A stretch of DNA of 64,000 nt from G965222335 sp965222335 (GTDB lineage: Bacteria > Pseudomonadota > Gammaproteobacteria > Pseudomonadales > Halieaceae): the NCBI GenBank assembly GCA_965222335.1, contig OZ244944.1, positions 3,658,001-3,722,000 on the forward strand. Reading direction: 5' to 3'. Positions 50,575-58,477 of the stretch are shown in pieces. Numbering within the stretch: the stretch's first letter is position 1; each line of letters opens with the position of its first letter. The position numbers and the translations under genes are program-made. A model generated the notes under the pieces. The model did no database searches, was not told the DNA's origin, and saw nothing but the letters and a program-made list of their open reading frames with translations.

Positions 50575-50791
50575 TGTCCAAGGATGGACGGTACATCCCG
50601 AGAGGCATGGATGCCGGCAGGGATGTTGCCATGGATCACTCGGCAACCTGAAAGAATCCAATGCCGGCAGCGATCAATGTCCAGGGATGGACCGGGCCGC
50701 GCAGGCGGTACATCCCGAGAGGCATGGATGCCGGCAGGGATGTTGCCTTGGACCACTCGTTAATCTGAAAGAATCCAATGCCGGCAGCGAT
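50575..50791. repeat. two-copy structured direct repeat behind aceA
   Basis: Two near-identical units, 50575-50674 and 50679-50791, with main blocks 117 bp apart; copy 2 carries a 13-bp insertion after its first hairpin. Each unit holds GTCCA-NNNN-TGGAC, then ACATCCC ... GGGATGT enclosing GGCAT-GG-ATGCC, then a conserved 25-bp end (GAAAGAATCC... to ...GGCAGCGAT). The nested dyads would fold as a stem with an inner hairpin in DNA or RNA. No coding potential is believable. Confidence 0.85.
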
Positions 50792-51284
50792 TTGCCGCGA
50801 TTATTTCCACGATCAGTTATGTGCTATTGAACAAGGCATAGACGATGACGTCCCACGCTGGGTCAAGCACTCCGTAGTGCCGGTTGTGACCTGGGGATAC
50901 ACCTCCCCGGACACGCTAAAAGCGTGACTTCCATGTCGCGCTCGGCACCGGCCGTCCATGGCCGGTGACGGTCCGGGAAGGTGCGCCCGCAGCTCACGCC
51001 CTGCGCCAACGCGAGAGTCAGTTGTTTCAGGTCCGAAGACGATGGAATGAAATTGGCACCGACCGAGCGCGTGAGGCGCCCGGGGCCCTCCCGGGACCGT
51101 CAGCGGCATGGAAGCCGCTGTCGAGCCTACAGGGATGTATTCACGGCGTGTCCCGGGCGGGCTCCGGGCGCCGTTCGCGCGGTTTCCATGTGCCAGATGT
51201 TCGCAGCCAGGAGTAGACGCAGAAGTCGAATATTGCTGAAGTCGCGGATAGTTCGGATAGCGCAGTTGTCGGTGGCGAACGAGA
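50792..51284. other. non-coding, hairpin-rich intergenic region
   Basis: About 490 bp without a credible gene. It contains an 8-bp stem CACCGGCC (50946-50953) / GGCCGGTG (50960-50967) and a 7-bp stem CAGCGGC (51101-51107) / GCCGCTG (51114-51120). The second is followed by AGCCTACAGGGATGTATTCA, a string I associate with dispersed repeats in other gammaproteobacteria (from memory, unverified). Probably decayed interspersed repeats. Confidence 0.5.
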
Positions 51285-52502
51285 TCAGGCGCCCAACCCA
51301 AACGGGTCATCAATCGAAGCCGAAGGCTGGGTAAACCACCGTGGCCCCTCCGCGGTAACGTAGAAATGATCCTCCAGCCGCACGCCAAACTCGCCCGGGA
51401 CGCAGATCATCGGCTCATTGGAAAAGCACATACCCGGCGCCAGCGGCTGCTCCGTGTTGCGCACCAGGTAGGGCCACTCGTGGATGTCGAGGCCGATGCC
51501 GTGGCCGGTGCGGTGGGGGGTGCCCGGGAGCTGGTAGTCGGGCCCCAGGCCGTTAGCGACGAGGACCTCGCGGGCGGCATCGTCGACGCTGCCGCAACTG
51601 CGACCGGGTTGGGCGGCGGCGAAGGCGGCGGCCTGGGCGGCGTGTTCGATATTCCAGATTTCGCGCTGGCGCGCACTGGGTTCGCCGAAGACGTAGCTGC
51701 GGGTGATATCCGACAGGTAGCCCTCAAGCTGGCAGCCGGTGTCGATCAGCACCATGTCGCCCTCGTCCAGGGTCTTGGGCCTGGCCACCCCGTGGGGGAA
51801 GGCGGTATCGGGGCCGAAGAGGACGATACAGAAATAGGAGCCATTCCCGGCGCCCAGGGCGCGATGGGCGCGGTCGATAAAGTCCGTGACCTGGGCAGTG
51901 CTGATGCCCTTGTGCAGGATGCTCGCGGCGGCGCGGTGGACAAGCAGGGTCATGTCCTTGGCGCGCTGCATCAGGGCCAGCTCCGCGCCGGTCTTGTGCA
52001 TCCGGCAGCCAGCGGTGACTGCGGTACCGTTGACGAAACGTTGCCCGGGGTTGGCCTGGGCCAGGCCGCCGACGATAAAATAGGGCGTGGACTCATCCAG
52101 CCCGATGCTGCCGCCATTGATGTCGAGTGAGGCCAGGATGCGGCCGGTGAGGGCGTAGGGGCTCTCGTGCTCTTCCCAGCAATGAACCTCGCCGGGGATG
52201 CGGATGAAGCCCTGCAGCGTGCCCCGTTCGAAAGCCGGGGCGATGTAGTGAATATCACCGTGCGCCGGCAACAGGGCGCCGACCATCCGCTCACTGCTGC
52301 CGAAGGGCGTGCCCGTGAAGTAGTAGAGATTGGTGCCAGCATTGAGATACAGGGCATCCATGCCCTGTTTGCGTAGCAGGGTCTGGGCATCCTGGATGCG
52401 CTGGCGAAATTCCGCATCACTGATGGGCTGGATGTCGCCGGTCATGTCTGTGAGGCCCTCCAGGGCCTGGGCCTGGGTCTTGCCGCCTGCGCCAGTGGTC
52501 AT
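51285..52502 (-). CDS. M24-family metallopeptidase (Xaa-Pro dipeptidase-like)
   Basis: 405-aa protein of the creatinase/pita-bread fold. The N-terminal creatinase-like domain (about 35-170) precedes the catalytic domain. The two-metal ligands are visible: Asp in LIDTGCQ, Asp in SDITRSYV, His in HRTGHGIGLD, Glu in CFSNEPMI and Glu in VRLEDHFYV. The ATG at 52502 follows AGGAAG. Substrate (Xaa-Pro peptide, or a creatine/ectoine-type amide) is not determinable. It is divergent from the HxlR regulator, which may control it. Confidence 0.88.
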   Translation of the reverse strand: MTTGAGGKTQAQALEGLTDMTGDIQPISDAEFRQRIQDAQTLLRKQGMDALYLNAGTNLYYFTGTPFGSSERMVGALLPAHGDIHYIAPAFERGTLQGFIRIPGEVHCWEEHESPYALTGRILASLDINGGSIGLDESTPYFIVGGLAQANPGQRFVNGTAVTAGCRMHKTGAELALMQRAKDMTLLVHRAAASILHKGISTAQVTDFIDRAHRALGAGNGSYFCIVLFGPDTAFPHGVARPKTLDEGDMVLIDTGCQLEGYLSDITRSYVFGEPSARQREIWNIEHAAQAAAFAAAQPGRSCGSVDDAAREVLVANGLGPDYQLPGTPHRTGHGIGLDIHEWPYLVRNTEQPLAPGMCFSNEPMICVPGEFGVRLEDHFYVTAEGPRWFTQPSASIDDPFGLGA

Positions 52503-52606
52503 AATCGCTTCCTGAGTCAGCCCCCGTGGGGGCAGGTGTCTGGGGTTTTGGTGAATCTTAACGCATCGGCGATAATAAGCGTCGAATCAAGACAGCAGGA
52601 GCTTTC

Positions 52607-53146
52607 ATGCGTTGGGCAGATATTGATCAGCAGGTGTGTTCGGTAGCCAGGGCCCTGTCCGTGGTGGGAGAGCGCTGGACGCTGCTCATTTTACGTGACG
52701 CCTTCCTGGGCACTCGGCGTTTTGACCAGTTCCAACGCAACCTGGGGATCACCCGGCACCGGCTTTCCGAGCGCCTGGGCAAGCTGGTGGAGCAGGGCGT
52801 GCTGGTCAAGGTGCCCTACCAGGACCGGCCCCGGCGCTACGAGTATCGCCTCACCCGCAAGGGCCTGGGCCTGTACCCGGTGCTGATGAGCCTCAGTCGC
52901 TGGGGTGACGAGTGGATGGCGGACGATGCCGGCGTGCCCCTGGAATATGTGCACCAGGCCTGCGGGGCACAGATGGCCCCCGTACTGGCCTGCAGCCATT
53001 GCGGTGAACCCCTGCGCCCCGAAGGGGTCAAGCCACGCATCGGCCCTGGATTGCAGCCCTTCGCGACGCAGATCGCCGAAACCGACGGTGAGTTGCCGCC
53101 GATTCCCGAGGTTATTCGCCGCTCCATGCCCGGGGAGTCCGCCTAG
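52607..53146 (+). CDS. HxlR-family winged-helix regulator with Cys-bearing C-terminal extension
   Basis: 179 aa. The N-terminal 100 residues are a standard HxlR domain (CSVARALSVVGERWTLLILR, GITRHRLSERLGKLVEQGVL, YEYRLTRKGLGLYPVL). A C-terminal extension of about 70 residues contains ACGAQ and CSHCGEPL, four Cys that could bind zinc or sense redox. It is divergent from the M24 peptidase with a 104-bp gap. Confidence 0.88.
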   Translation: MRWADIDQQVCSVARALSVVGERWTLLILRDAFLGTRRFDQFQRNLGITRHRLSERLGKLVEQGVLVKVPYQDRPRRYEYRLTRKGLGLYPVLMSLSRWGDEWMADDAGVPLEYVHQACGAQMAPVLACSHCGEPLRPEGVKPRIGPGLQPFATQIAETDGELPPIPEVIRRSMPGESA

Positions 53147-53232
53147 CAGCCTTGAATCTCTCGTCCCCTGTTCTACGCTGGAGTCGGGGTGCCTGCGCGG
53201 GCACCTACTGCCACGTCGAACAGGGGACCACA

Positions 53233-53871
53233 ATGAAGACCTTAGCCAGACTCCCGGCAATCGCGCTTTGCGGCCTGATGCTCGTCGCCTGTGGTGACGA
53301 TTCCTCCTCCGCCAGCGGTGACGCGGACCCCTGCGCGTTGTTGAGCAACAGTTTGCTGGATGCCCACTTCCCGGTACCGGACCCCGGGCAGGTCAACCGT
53401 TCGCCGTCCAGGTATTCGCCGCATCCCTTGTGTATGGTCACCTGGGAAAAAGCGAATGCTGCTGAGTTGCAGGCGGAGTACGACGAAGAAATGACGGCCT
53501 ACATGAAACGGAAAATGCAGGGCGAAAAGGTCGACCTGCCGGCGATGCGCACGCGCAACGAGGTCACCCTGACCCTGTACACGCCGCTGTTCGACAGCGA
53601 GCAGGCGGCGCAGTCCGGCTTCAATAGCGCCATGCGGATGCTGCAAGCGGGTACCCGCTCCCAGGTCGCGGATACCCAGATCAACTTCCAGGCCGACCTG
53701 GAGACAGTGAGCGGTGTGGGTGACGAGGCCCGCTGGGCCGCGCGTCTAAACCAGCTGAGTATCGTCGACGGTCGGCGCATTCTGCATATCACCGTCGACA
53801 CCGGGGCTGACAAGGCGCGTCACCTGGCACTGGCGAAAGCGCTGGCGCAGGATTTGCTGCCGCAGTTGTAG
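53233..53871 (+). CDS. lipoprotein of unknown function
   Basis: 212 aa from the ATG at 53233. Lipoprotein signal ALCGLMLVACGDDSSSASG with the lipidated Cys followed by acidic residues, which fits outer-membrane or periplasmic anchoring. Two Cys (DPCALL, HPLCMVTWE) may form a disulfide. The central part is charged with a Met/Lys-rich helix (MTAYMKRKMQGEKVD). No family recognised. Its stop codon is the first base triplet of a 14-bp tandem repeat. Confidence 0.75.
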   Translation: MKTLARLPAIALCGLMLVACGDDSSSASGDADPCALLSNSLLDAHFPVPDPGQVNRSPSRYSPHPLCMVTWEKANAAELQAEYDEEMTAYMKRKMQGEKVDLPAMRTRNEVTLTLYTPLFDSEQAAQSGFNSAMRMLQAGTRSQVADTQINFQADLETVSGVGDEARWAARLNQLSIVDGRRILHITVDTGADKARHLALAKALAQDLLPQL

Positions 53872-53924
53872 GTCGGGCTGCGTAGGTCGGGCCGCGCAGG
53901 TCGGGCCGCGCAGGTCGGGCCCCG
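53869..53924. repeat. four-copy 14-bp tandem repeat
   Basis: Units TAGGTCGGGCTGCG, TAGGTCGGGCCGCG, CAGGTCGGGCCGCG and CAGGTCGGGCCCCG lie head to tail. The first TAG is the stop codon of the lipoprotein gene. Confidence 0.9.
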
Positions 53925-53989
53925 GCGTCGCTTGACCTGCGCCTTGCCTTGGGCCAACGTACCCGGTTGTACCCGCCGGGAGAAATCGC

Positions 53990-54451
53990 ATGAAACTCAA
54001 GATCAATGGTCGCACCCACGAGGTCGAGGCATCGCCGGAAATGCCGCTGCTGTGGGCGCTGCGGGATTTGCTGGGGCTGCGAGGCACCAAGTTTGGCTGC
54101 GGCAAGGCCCTCTGCGGGGCCTGTACCGTGCATCTTAATGGTACCGCCACGCGCTCCTGCCAGCTGCCGCTGTCGGCCGCCAGCGGCGGCGAGATCACCA
54201 CCATCGAGGGACTCTCCGAGGCCGGTGACCACCCGGTCCAGGTGGCCTGGCGAGAGCACAACGTGCCCCAGTGTGGCTACTGCCAATCGGGTCAGATCAT
54301 GTCCGCCGCGGCGCTGTTGGCGAGCAATGCCAGCCCGACGGAGGATGAGATCGACCAGGCGATGAGCGGCAACCTCTGCCGCTGCGGCACCTACCCGCGT
54401 ATTCGCGCTGCGATTCGCGATGCTGCAGACAGCGCGGGAGGTGACGCATGA
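53990..54451 (+). CDS. (2Fe-2S)-binding small subunit of a molybdenum hydroxylase (IorA-like)
   Basis: Electron-transfer subunit of the xanthine-oxidase family, two-subunit isoquinoline-1-oxidoreductase type. 153 aa. The plant-ferredoxin-type cluster is GCGKALCGACTVHLNG, and the second cluster is CGYCQSGQ plus NLCRCGTYPRI. Its stop overlaps the start of the large subunit by 4 bp. There is no FAD subunit, as in IorAB-type enzymes that use a cytochrome acceptor. Confidence 0.92.
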   Translation: MKLKINGRTHEVEASPEMPLLWALRDLLGLRGTKFGCGKALCGACTVHLNGTATRSCQLPLSAASGGEITTIEGLSEAGDHPVQVAWREHNVPQCGYCQSGQIMSAAALLASNASPTEDEIDQAMSGNLCRCGTYPRIRAAIRDAADSAGGDA

Positions 54452-56694
54452 GCGTGGTCACACGATTGTCCCGGCGGCGTTTCCTGGCCCTCACCGGAAT
54501 CACCGCCAGCGGTCTGCTGCTGGGCACGGTCGCCGGCTCCCGGAGTCACGCGGCGGACATTCTCGCGGACGCCGAAGGCGCGCGCCTGAACCTGTTCGTC
54601 AGCCTGCGCGAAGACGGTACCGTGGAGATAGTTGCCCATCGCTCCGAGATGGGAACCGGTATCCGCACCAGCCTGCCCCAGGTTGTGGCCGATGAAATGG
54701 AGGCGGACTGGGAAAGGGTGACCGTGATCCAGGCCCCCGGGGACGCCGCCTACGGCAGCCAGAACACGGATGGCTCCCGCTCCATCCGCAACTTCTACGC
54801 CGGCATGCGCGAGCTCGGTGCCAGCGCTCGGCAGATGTTGGAGAGCGCCGCCGCCCAGCGCTGGGGCGTTGCGGTGGAATCCTGCACGGCAAAGGCGCAT
54901 GCGGTGCATCACACCGACGGCCGCAAACTGGATTATGGCGAACTGGCTGCCGCGGCGGCGCGTCAGCCGGTGCCGGAAACCGACACCCTGCAACTCAAGT
55001 CGCCGGCGGATTTCCGCTACATCGGCCAGTCCATGCCCGTGGTGGATCTACAGGACATGACCACGGGCAGTGCGCAGTACGGGATCGATATGCATCTCCC
55101 CGGCATGGTGTACGCCAGCATCGAGCGGACGCCTTTCATGGGTGGCCGTATCGCGTCCTATGATGCCAAGGAGGCCCTGGCGCAGCCGGGCGTGCTGGAC
55201 GTGGTGGAACTCAAGGCCCCCGAGGGTCCCCCCGGATTCAACAATATCGAGGGTCTTGCGGTCATCGCCGACAATACCTGGGCGGCCGCCAGGGCGCGGG
55301 ACTCACTGTCAGTGAAGTGGCAGGACAGTCCCCACAGTGAGCATGATTCCACGGCGTACCTGGATGAGCTGGAAGCCCGGGTCGGTGGCGGCCCGGGCGA
55401 GGTTGCCCGCGAGCGCGGCGATGTGGATGCCGCCCTGGAAGGTGCCGCCAGCGTGGTCGAGGCCAGCTACCGCACACCCTACCTCGCTCACGCGCCGATG
55501 GAGCCCCCGGCGACCCTGGCGAGGGTCAGCGATGCCGGTTGCGAGCTGTGGGCCTGCACCCAGAATCCCCAGGCGACCCAGTCTGCGGTTGCTTCGGCGC
55601 TGGGCCTGGAGCCCGCGGCAGTCACGGTACACGTCACCCTGCTGGGCGGTGGCTTCGGGCGCAAATCCAAACCGGATTACTCGGTGGAAGCGGCCCTGCT
55701 GGCTGCCCATGTCGGCAAGCCCGTGCTCGTGACCTGGACGCGGGAAGACGATATCCATCACGATTATTTTCATTCCTGTAGTGCGCAGTACTTTCGCGCT
55801 TCGCTGGACGACGCCGGCGAGGTGACCAGCTGGCTGGCGAGGCAGGCTGCGCCGTCGATTTCCGCGACCTTCGACGGCAAGACCACGCACCTCGGCGACG
55901 GCAGTCTCAGCCAGACTTTTGGATCGGTGCCCTTTGCCACACCCAACCTGCGGATAGAGAGCCACGCGGCGCCGGCGCACGTGCGCATTGGCTGGCTGCG
56001 CTCGGTCTACAATATTCCTTTCGCTTTTGGCGTCTGCAGTTTCGTCGACGAGTGCGCCCATGCCGCAGGGCGGGACCCCGTGGCACAGTGGGAGGCGATG
56101 ATCGGGGAAGACCGGCACCTGGACTTTGCACCGGAGGGCTTCGAGTTTTCCAACTACGGCCGCCCGCTGAGCGAGTACCCCTACGATACGGCGCGCCTGA
56201 AAGGGGTATTGCGCAAGCTTGCCGGGGAGGTGCCGCTGCAGGAGGAACTGCCCGAGGGACAGGGCTGGGGTATCGCCGTGACCCGCAGTTTCCTCTCCTA
56301 TGTCGCCGTGGCCAGCAAGGTGGAAGTGAGCAGTGGCAAGCTGCAGGTCCTGGAGATGCACGGCGTGATTGATGCCGGCCTGGTGGTCAACCCGGACCGG
56401 GTGCACGCCCAGCTGGAGGGCGGCATGATATTTGGCCTCAGCGCAGCCCTTAACGGCGAGATCAGCTTTAGCGGCGGTGTCGCTGACCAGGCCAACTTCG
56501 ATACCTACCCCGTCGTGCGTCTGGCGCAGACGCCGCGGGTTATCCGCACGCACATTATGCCCAGCGAGGCACTGCCCGCCGGTGTGGGGGAGCCCGGTAC
56601 ACCCCCGACGCCGCCGAGCATCAGCAACGCGGTGTTTCGGGCCACTGGACAGCGCGTACGCAGCCTACCGCTGTCACGCCACTTTGATGTCTGA
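54448..56694 (+). CDS. molybdopterin-binding large subunit of a molybdenum hydroxylase (IorB-like), Tat-exported
   Basis: Catalytic subunit of 748 aa binding the molybdenum cofactor and hydroxylating an aldehyde or N-heterocycle. The Tat signal SRRRFLALTGITASG implies periplasmic location; the small subunit would ride along. Family elements: EMGTGIRTSLPQVVADEM, AHAPMEPPATLARV, GGGFGRKSKPDYSVEAALLA and the terminal GVGEPGTPPTPPSISNAVF holding the active-site Glu. The substrate cannot be assigned. No cytochrome, XdhC-type maturase or MoCo gene is adjacent. Confidence 0.92.
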   Translation: MSVVTRLSRRRFLALTGITASGLLLGTVAGSRSHAADILADAEGARLNLFVSLREDGTVEIVAHRSEMGTGIRTSLPQVVADEMEADWERVTVIQAPGDAAYGSQNTDGSRSIRNFYAGMRELGASARQMLESAAAQRWGVAVESCTAKAHAVHHTDGRKLDYGELAAAAARQPVPETDTLQLKSPADFRYIGQSMPVVDLQDMTTGSAQYGIDMHLPGMVYASIERTPFMGGRIASYDAKEALAQPGVLDVVELKAPEGPPGFNNIEGLAVIADNTWAAARARDSLSVKWQDSPHSEHDSTAYLDELEARVGGGPGEVARERGDVDAALEGAASVVEASYRTPYLAHAPMEPPATLARVSDAGCELWACTQNPQATQSAVASALGLEPAAVTVHVTLLGGGFGRKSKPDYSVEAALLAAHVGKPVLVTWTREDDIHHDYFHSCSAQYFRASLDDAGEVTSWLARQAAPSISATFDGKTTHLGDGSLSQTFGSVPFATPNLRIESHAAPAHVRIGWLRSVYNIPFAFGVCSFVDECAHAAGRDPVAQWEAMIGEDRHLDFAPEGFEFSNYGRPLSEYPYDTARLKGVLRKLAGEVPLQEELPEGQGWGIAVTRSFLSYVAVASKVEVSSGKLQVLEMHGVIDAGLVVNPDRVHAQLEGGMIFGLSAALNGEISFSGGVADQANFDTYPVVRLAQTPRVIRTHIMPSEALPAGVGEPGTPPTPPSISNAVFRATGQRVRSLPLSRHFDV

Positions 56695-56766
56695 CGGGGT
56701 CTGTCTTGCCCGCATCGCGGTGGCGGTGCGGGCTCCGGGGCAAACGAATCTACAAGGGAATCTCCT

Positions 56767-57966
56767 ATGAATCCACTGCAGCTGGGCCTGGTGCCGCAGA
56801 TCATGCTCGGCGTCGTGATCGGCGCCCTGCTGGGCGTGCTGTTGCCCGGCCTGGCGGAATCGCTGGGTCTGCTGGGGCAGCTGTTTGTCGGCATGCTCAA
56901 GGCGGTCGCGCCGCTGTTGGTGATGCTGCTGGTCATGTCGGCCATTACCAATCGGCACGAGAGCGGGCGCGACGGACGCAAATCCGTGCTCACCTTGCTG
57001 CTATACCTGGCGGGGACGGTCAGCGCGGCCTTTGTCGCCCTGCTGATGAGCCAGCTCTTTCCGCAGACCATCGTCCTGACAGAGGTGGCCGAGGGTTCTC
57101 CGCCGGCTGCGGTAAGCGCCGTGCTCAGCGACGTGCTGTTCAAGCTGATCGACAATCCCGTGAATGCCCTGGTGGAGGGAAATTTCCTCGGCTGTCTGAC
57201 CTGGGCGATCCTGCTCGGCCTGAGCTTTCGCGCCGCCAGCCCCGTGTTCAAGGAAAACCTGGAGACCCTGGCGAATGGGGTGACGGACATCGTGCGCTAT
57301 GTGATCCGGCTCGCGCCGCTGGGCATCCTCGGCCTGGTGAGCTACACCGTGGCGACCATTGGCCTGGAGGCCCTCGCAGGTTACGCCAGCCTGGCCGTGC
57401 TGCTGGTGACCTGCATGCTGCTGGTGGCCCTGGTGGTGAACCCGCTGGTGGTCTTCCTGCTGACCCGGCGCAATCCCTATCCCGTGGTGTTCCAGTGTCT
57501 GGAGGAGTCCGGGATTACCGCGTTCTTCACCCGCAGTTCCGCCGCCAATATCCCGGTCAATCTCACCCTCGCGAAAAAGCTCGGTATCAGTGAAGAGCTG
57601 TATTCCGTGACCATTCCGGTAGGGGCCACGATCAACATGTCCGGCGCGGCAATTACCATTACGGTGCTGACGCTCGCAGCGACCCATACCCTGGGTATCG
57701 AGGTCTCCTTTGGCACGGCCCTGTTGCTGTGCGTGATTTCGGCCCTTTCTGCCTGCGGCGCCAGTGGCGTGCCCTCGGGCAGCCTGCTGTTGATTCCGCT
57801 GGCCTGTTCGCTGTTTGGCATACCCGTCGATATCGCCATGCAGGTGGTGGCGGTGGGCTTTATTATCAGCGTGATCCAGGATTCTGCCGAGACCGCGTTG
57901 AACTCCAGCACCGACGTGGTCTACACCTATGCGATTGATCGTTTTGGTCGTGACGATGCAGGCTGA
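56767..57966 (+). CDS. sstT: serine/threonine:Na+ symporter SstT
   Basis: Inner-membrane sodium symporter of the dicarboxylate/amino acid:cation family (DAACS), importing serine and threonine in E. coli. 399 aa (414 in E. coli). GLVPQIMLGVVIGALLGV opens the first helix. The re-entrant loop has TRSSAANIPVNL, the sodium/substrate motif is VTIPVGATINMSGAAIT, and the C-terminal loop is SACGASGVPSGSLLLIPLA. It overlaps the next gene by 11 bp. Confidence 0.92.
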   Translation: MNPLQLGLVPQIMLGVVIGALLGVLLPGLAESLGLLGQLFVGMLKAVAPLLVMLLVMSAITNRHESGRDGRKSVLTLLLYLAGTVSAAFVALLMSQLFPQTIVLTEVAEGSPPAAVSAVLSDVLFKLIDNPVNALVEGNFLGCLTWAILLGLSFRAASPVFKENLETLANGVTDIVRYVIRLAPLGILGLVSYTVATIGLEALAGYASLAVLLVTCMLLVALVVNPLVVFLLTRRNPYPVVFQCLEESGITAFFTRSSAANIPVNLTLAKKLGISEELYSVTIPVGATINMSGAAITITVLTLAATHTLGIEVSFGTALLLCVISALSACGASGVPSGSLLLIPLACSLFGIPVDIAMQVVAVGFIISVIQDSAETALNSSTDVVYTYAIDRFGRDDAG

Positions 57967-58465
57967 CTGGCTGTATTACTTCGCCTATGGCTCCAACCTG
58001 TCGCTGGCGCGCCTGCGCCAGCGCGTGCCCACCGCCCGACGCGTGGGCACATACTACCTGCCGGGGCACGAGCTGCGCTTTCACAAGCAAGGAGACGATG
58101 GCTCGGCCAAGTGCGATGCCTTTGCCAGCTGTCCGGAGGCACGTGTGCACGGTGCAGTCTATGCCCTGGACCCCGTCGCCAAGCCCTACCTCGACCAGGT
58201 GGAGGGCCTGGGCTGGGGCTACGCGGAAAAGTGGGTGACCCTGTGGGATGATAGCGGCACTTGTGTGGAGGCACTGACCTACTATGCCACGCGGATCGAT
58301 TCCAGGTTGCAGCCCTATACCTGGTACGTCAACCATGTCCTGATTGGCGCCCGTGAGTCGGCGCTGCCGGCGCATTACATCAGTGAGCTGGAGAAGATCC
58401 GGGGCATCGAGGATGCCGACCGTGAGCGGGACCGGCTGCAGCGCGCGATTCACGAGATCCGTTAG
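57956..58465 (+). CDS. gamma-glutamylcyclotransferase-family protein
   Basis: Small GGCT-fold enzyme that cyclises gamma-glutamyl groups to 5-oxoproline. 169 aa from the ATG at 57956. The substrate-binding motif is YFAYGSNLS near the N-terminus, and the catalytic Glu is in YLDQVEGLGWGY. Overlap with sstT suggests co-expression and a link to amino-acid turnover, but the physiological substrate is open. Confidence 0.88.
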   Translation: MQADWLYYFAYGSNLSLARLRQRVPTARRVGTYYLPGHELRFHKQGDDGSAKCDAFASCPEARVHGAVYALDPVAKPYLDQVEGLGWGYAEKWVTLWDDSGTCVEALTYYATRIDSRLQPYTWYVNHVLIGARESALPAHYISELEKIRGIEDADRERDRLQRAIHEIR

Positions 58466-58477
58466 ACGCCTGGCCCA

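Noticed and set aside
50487..50756. 89-codon minus-strand frame across the repeats behind aceA
   Set aside because: It merely translates the two repeat copies and contains the aceA terminator; no start signal.
50575..50791. CRISPR array
   Set aside because: Only two long, internally palindromic units with no regular spacers and no cas genes in the window.
50965..51334. Short plus-strand frames in the non-coding gap
   Set aside because: Two overlapping frames of Arg/Ser/Pro-rich sequence, no ribosome site, running over hairpins and into the M24 peptidase gene.
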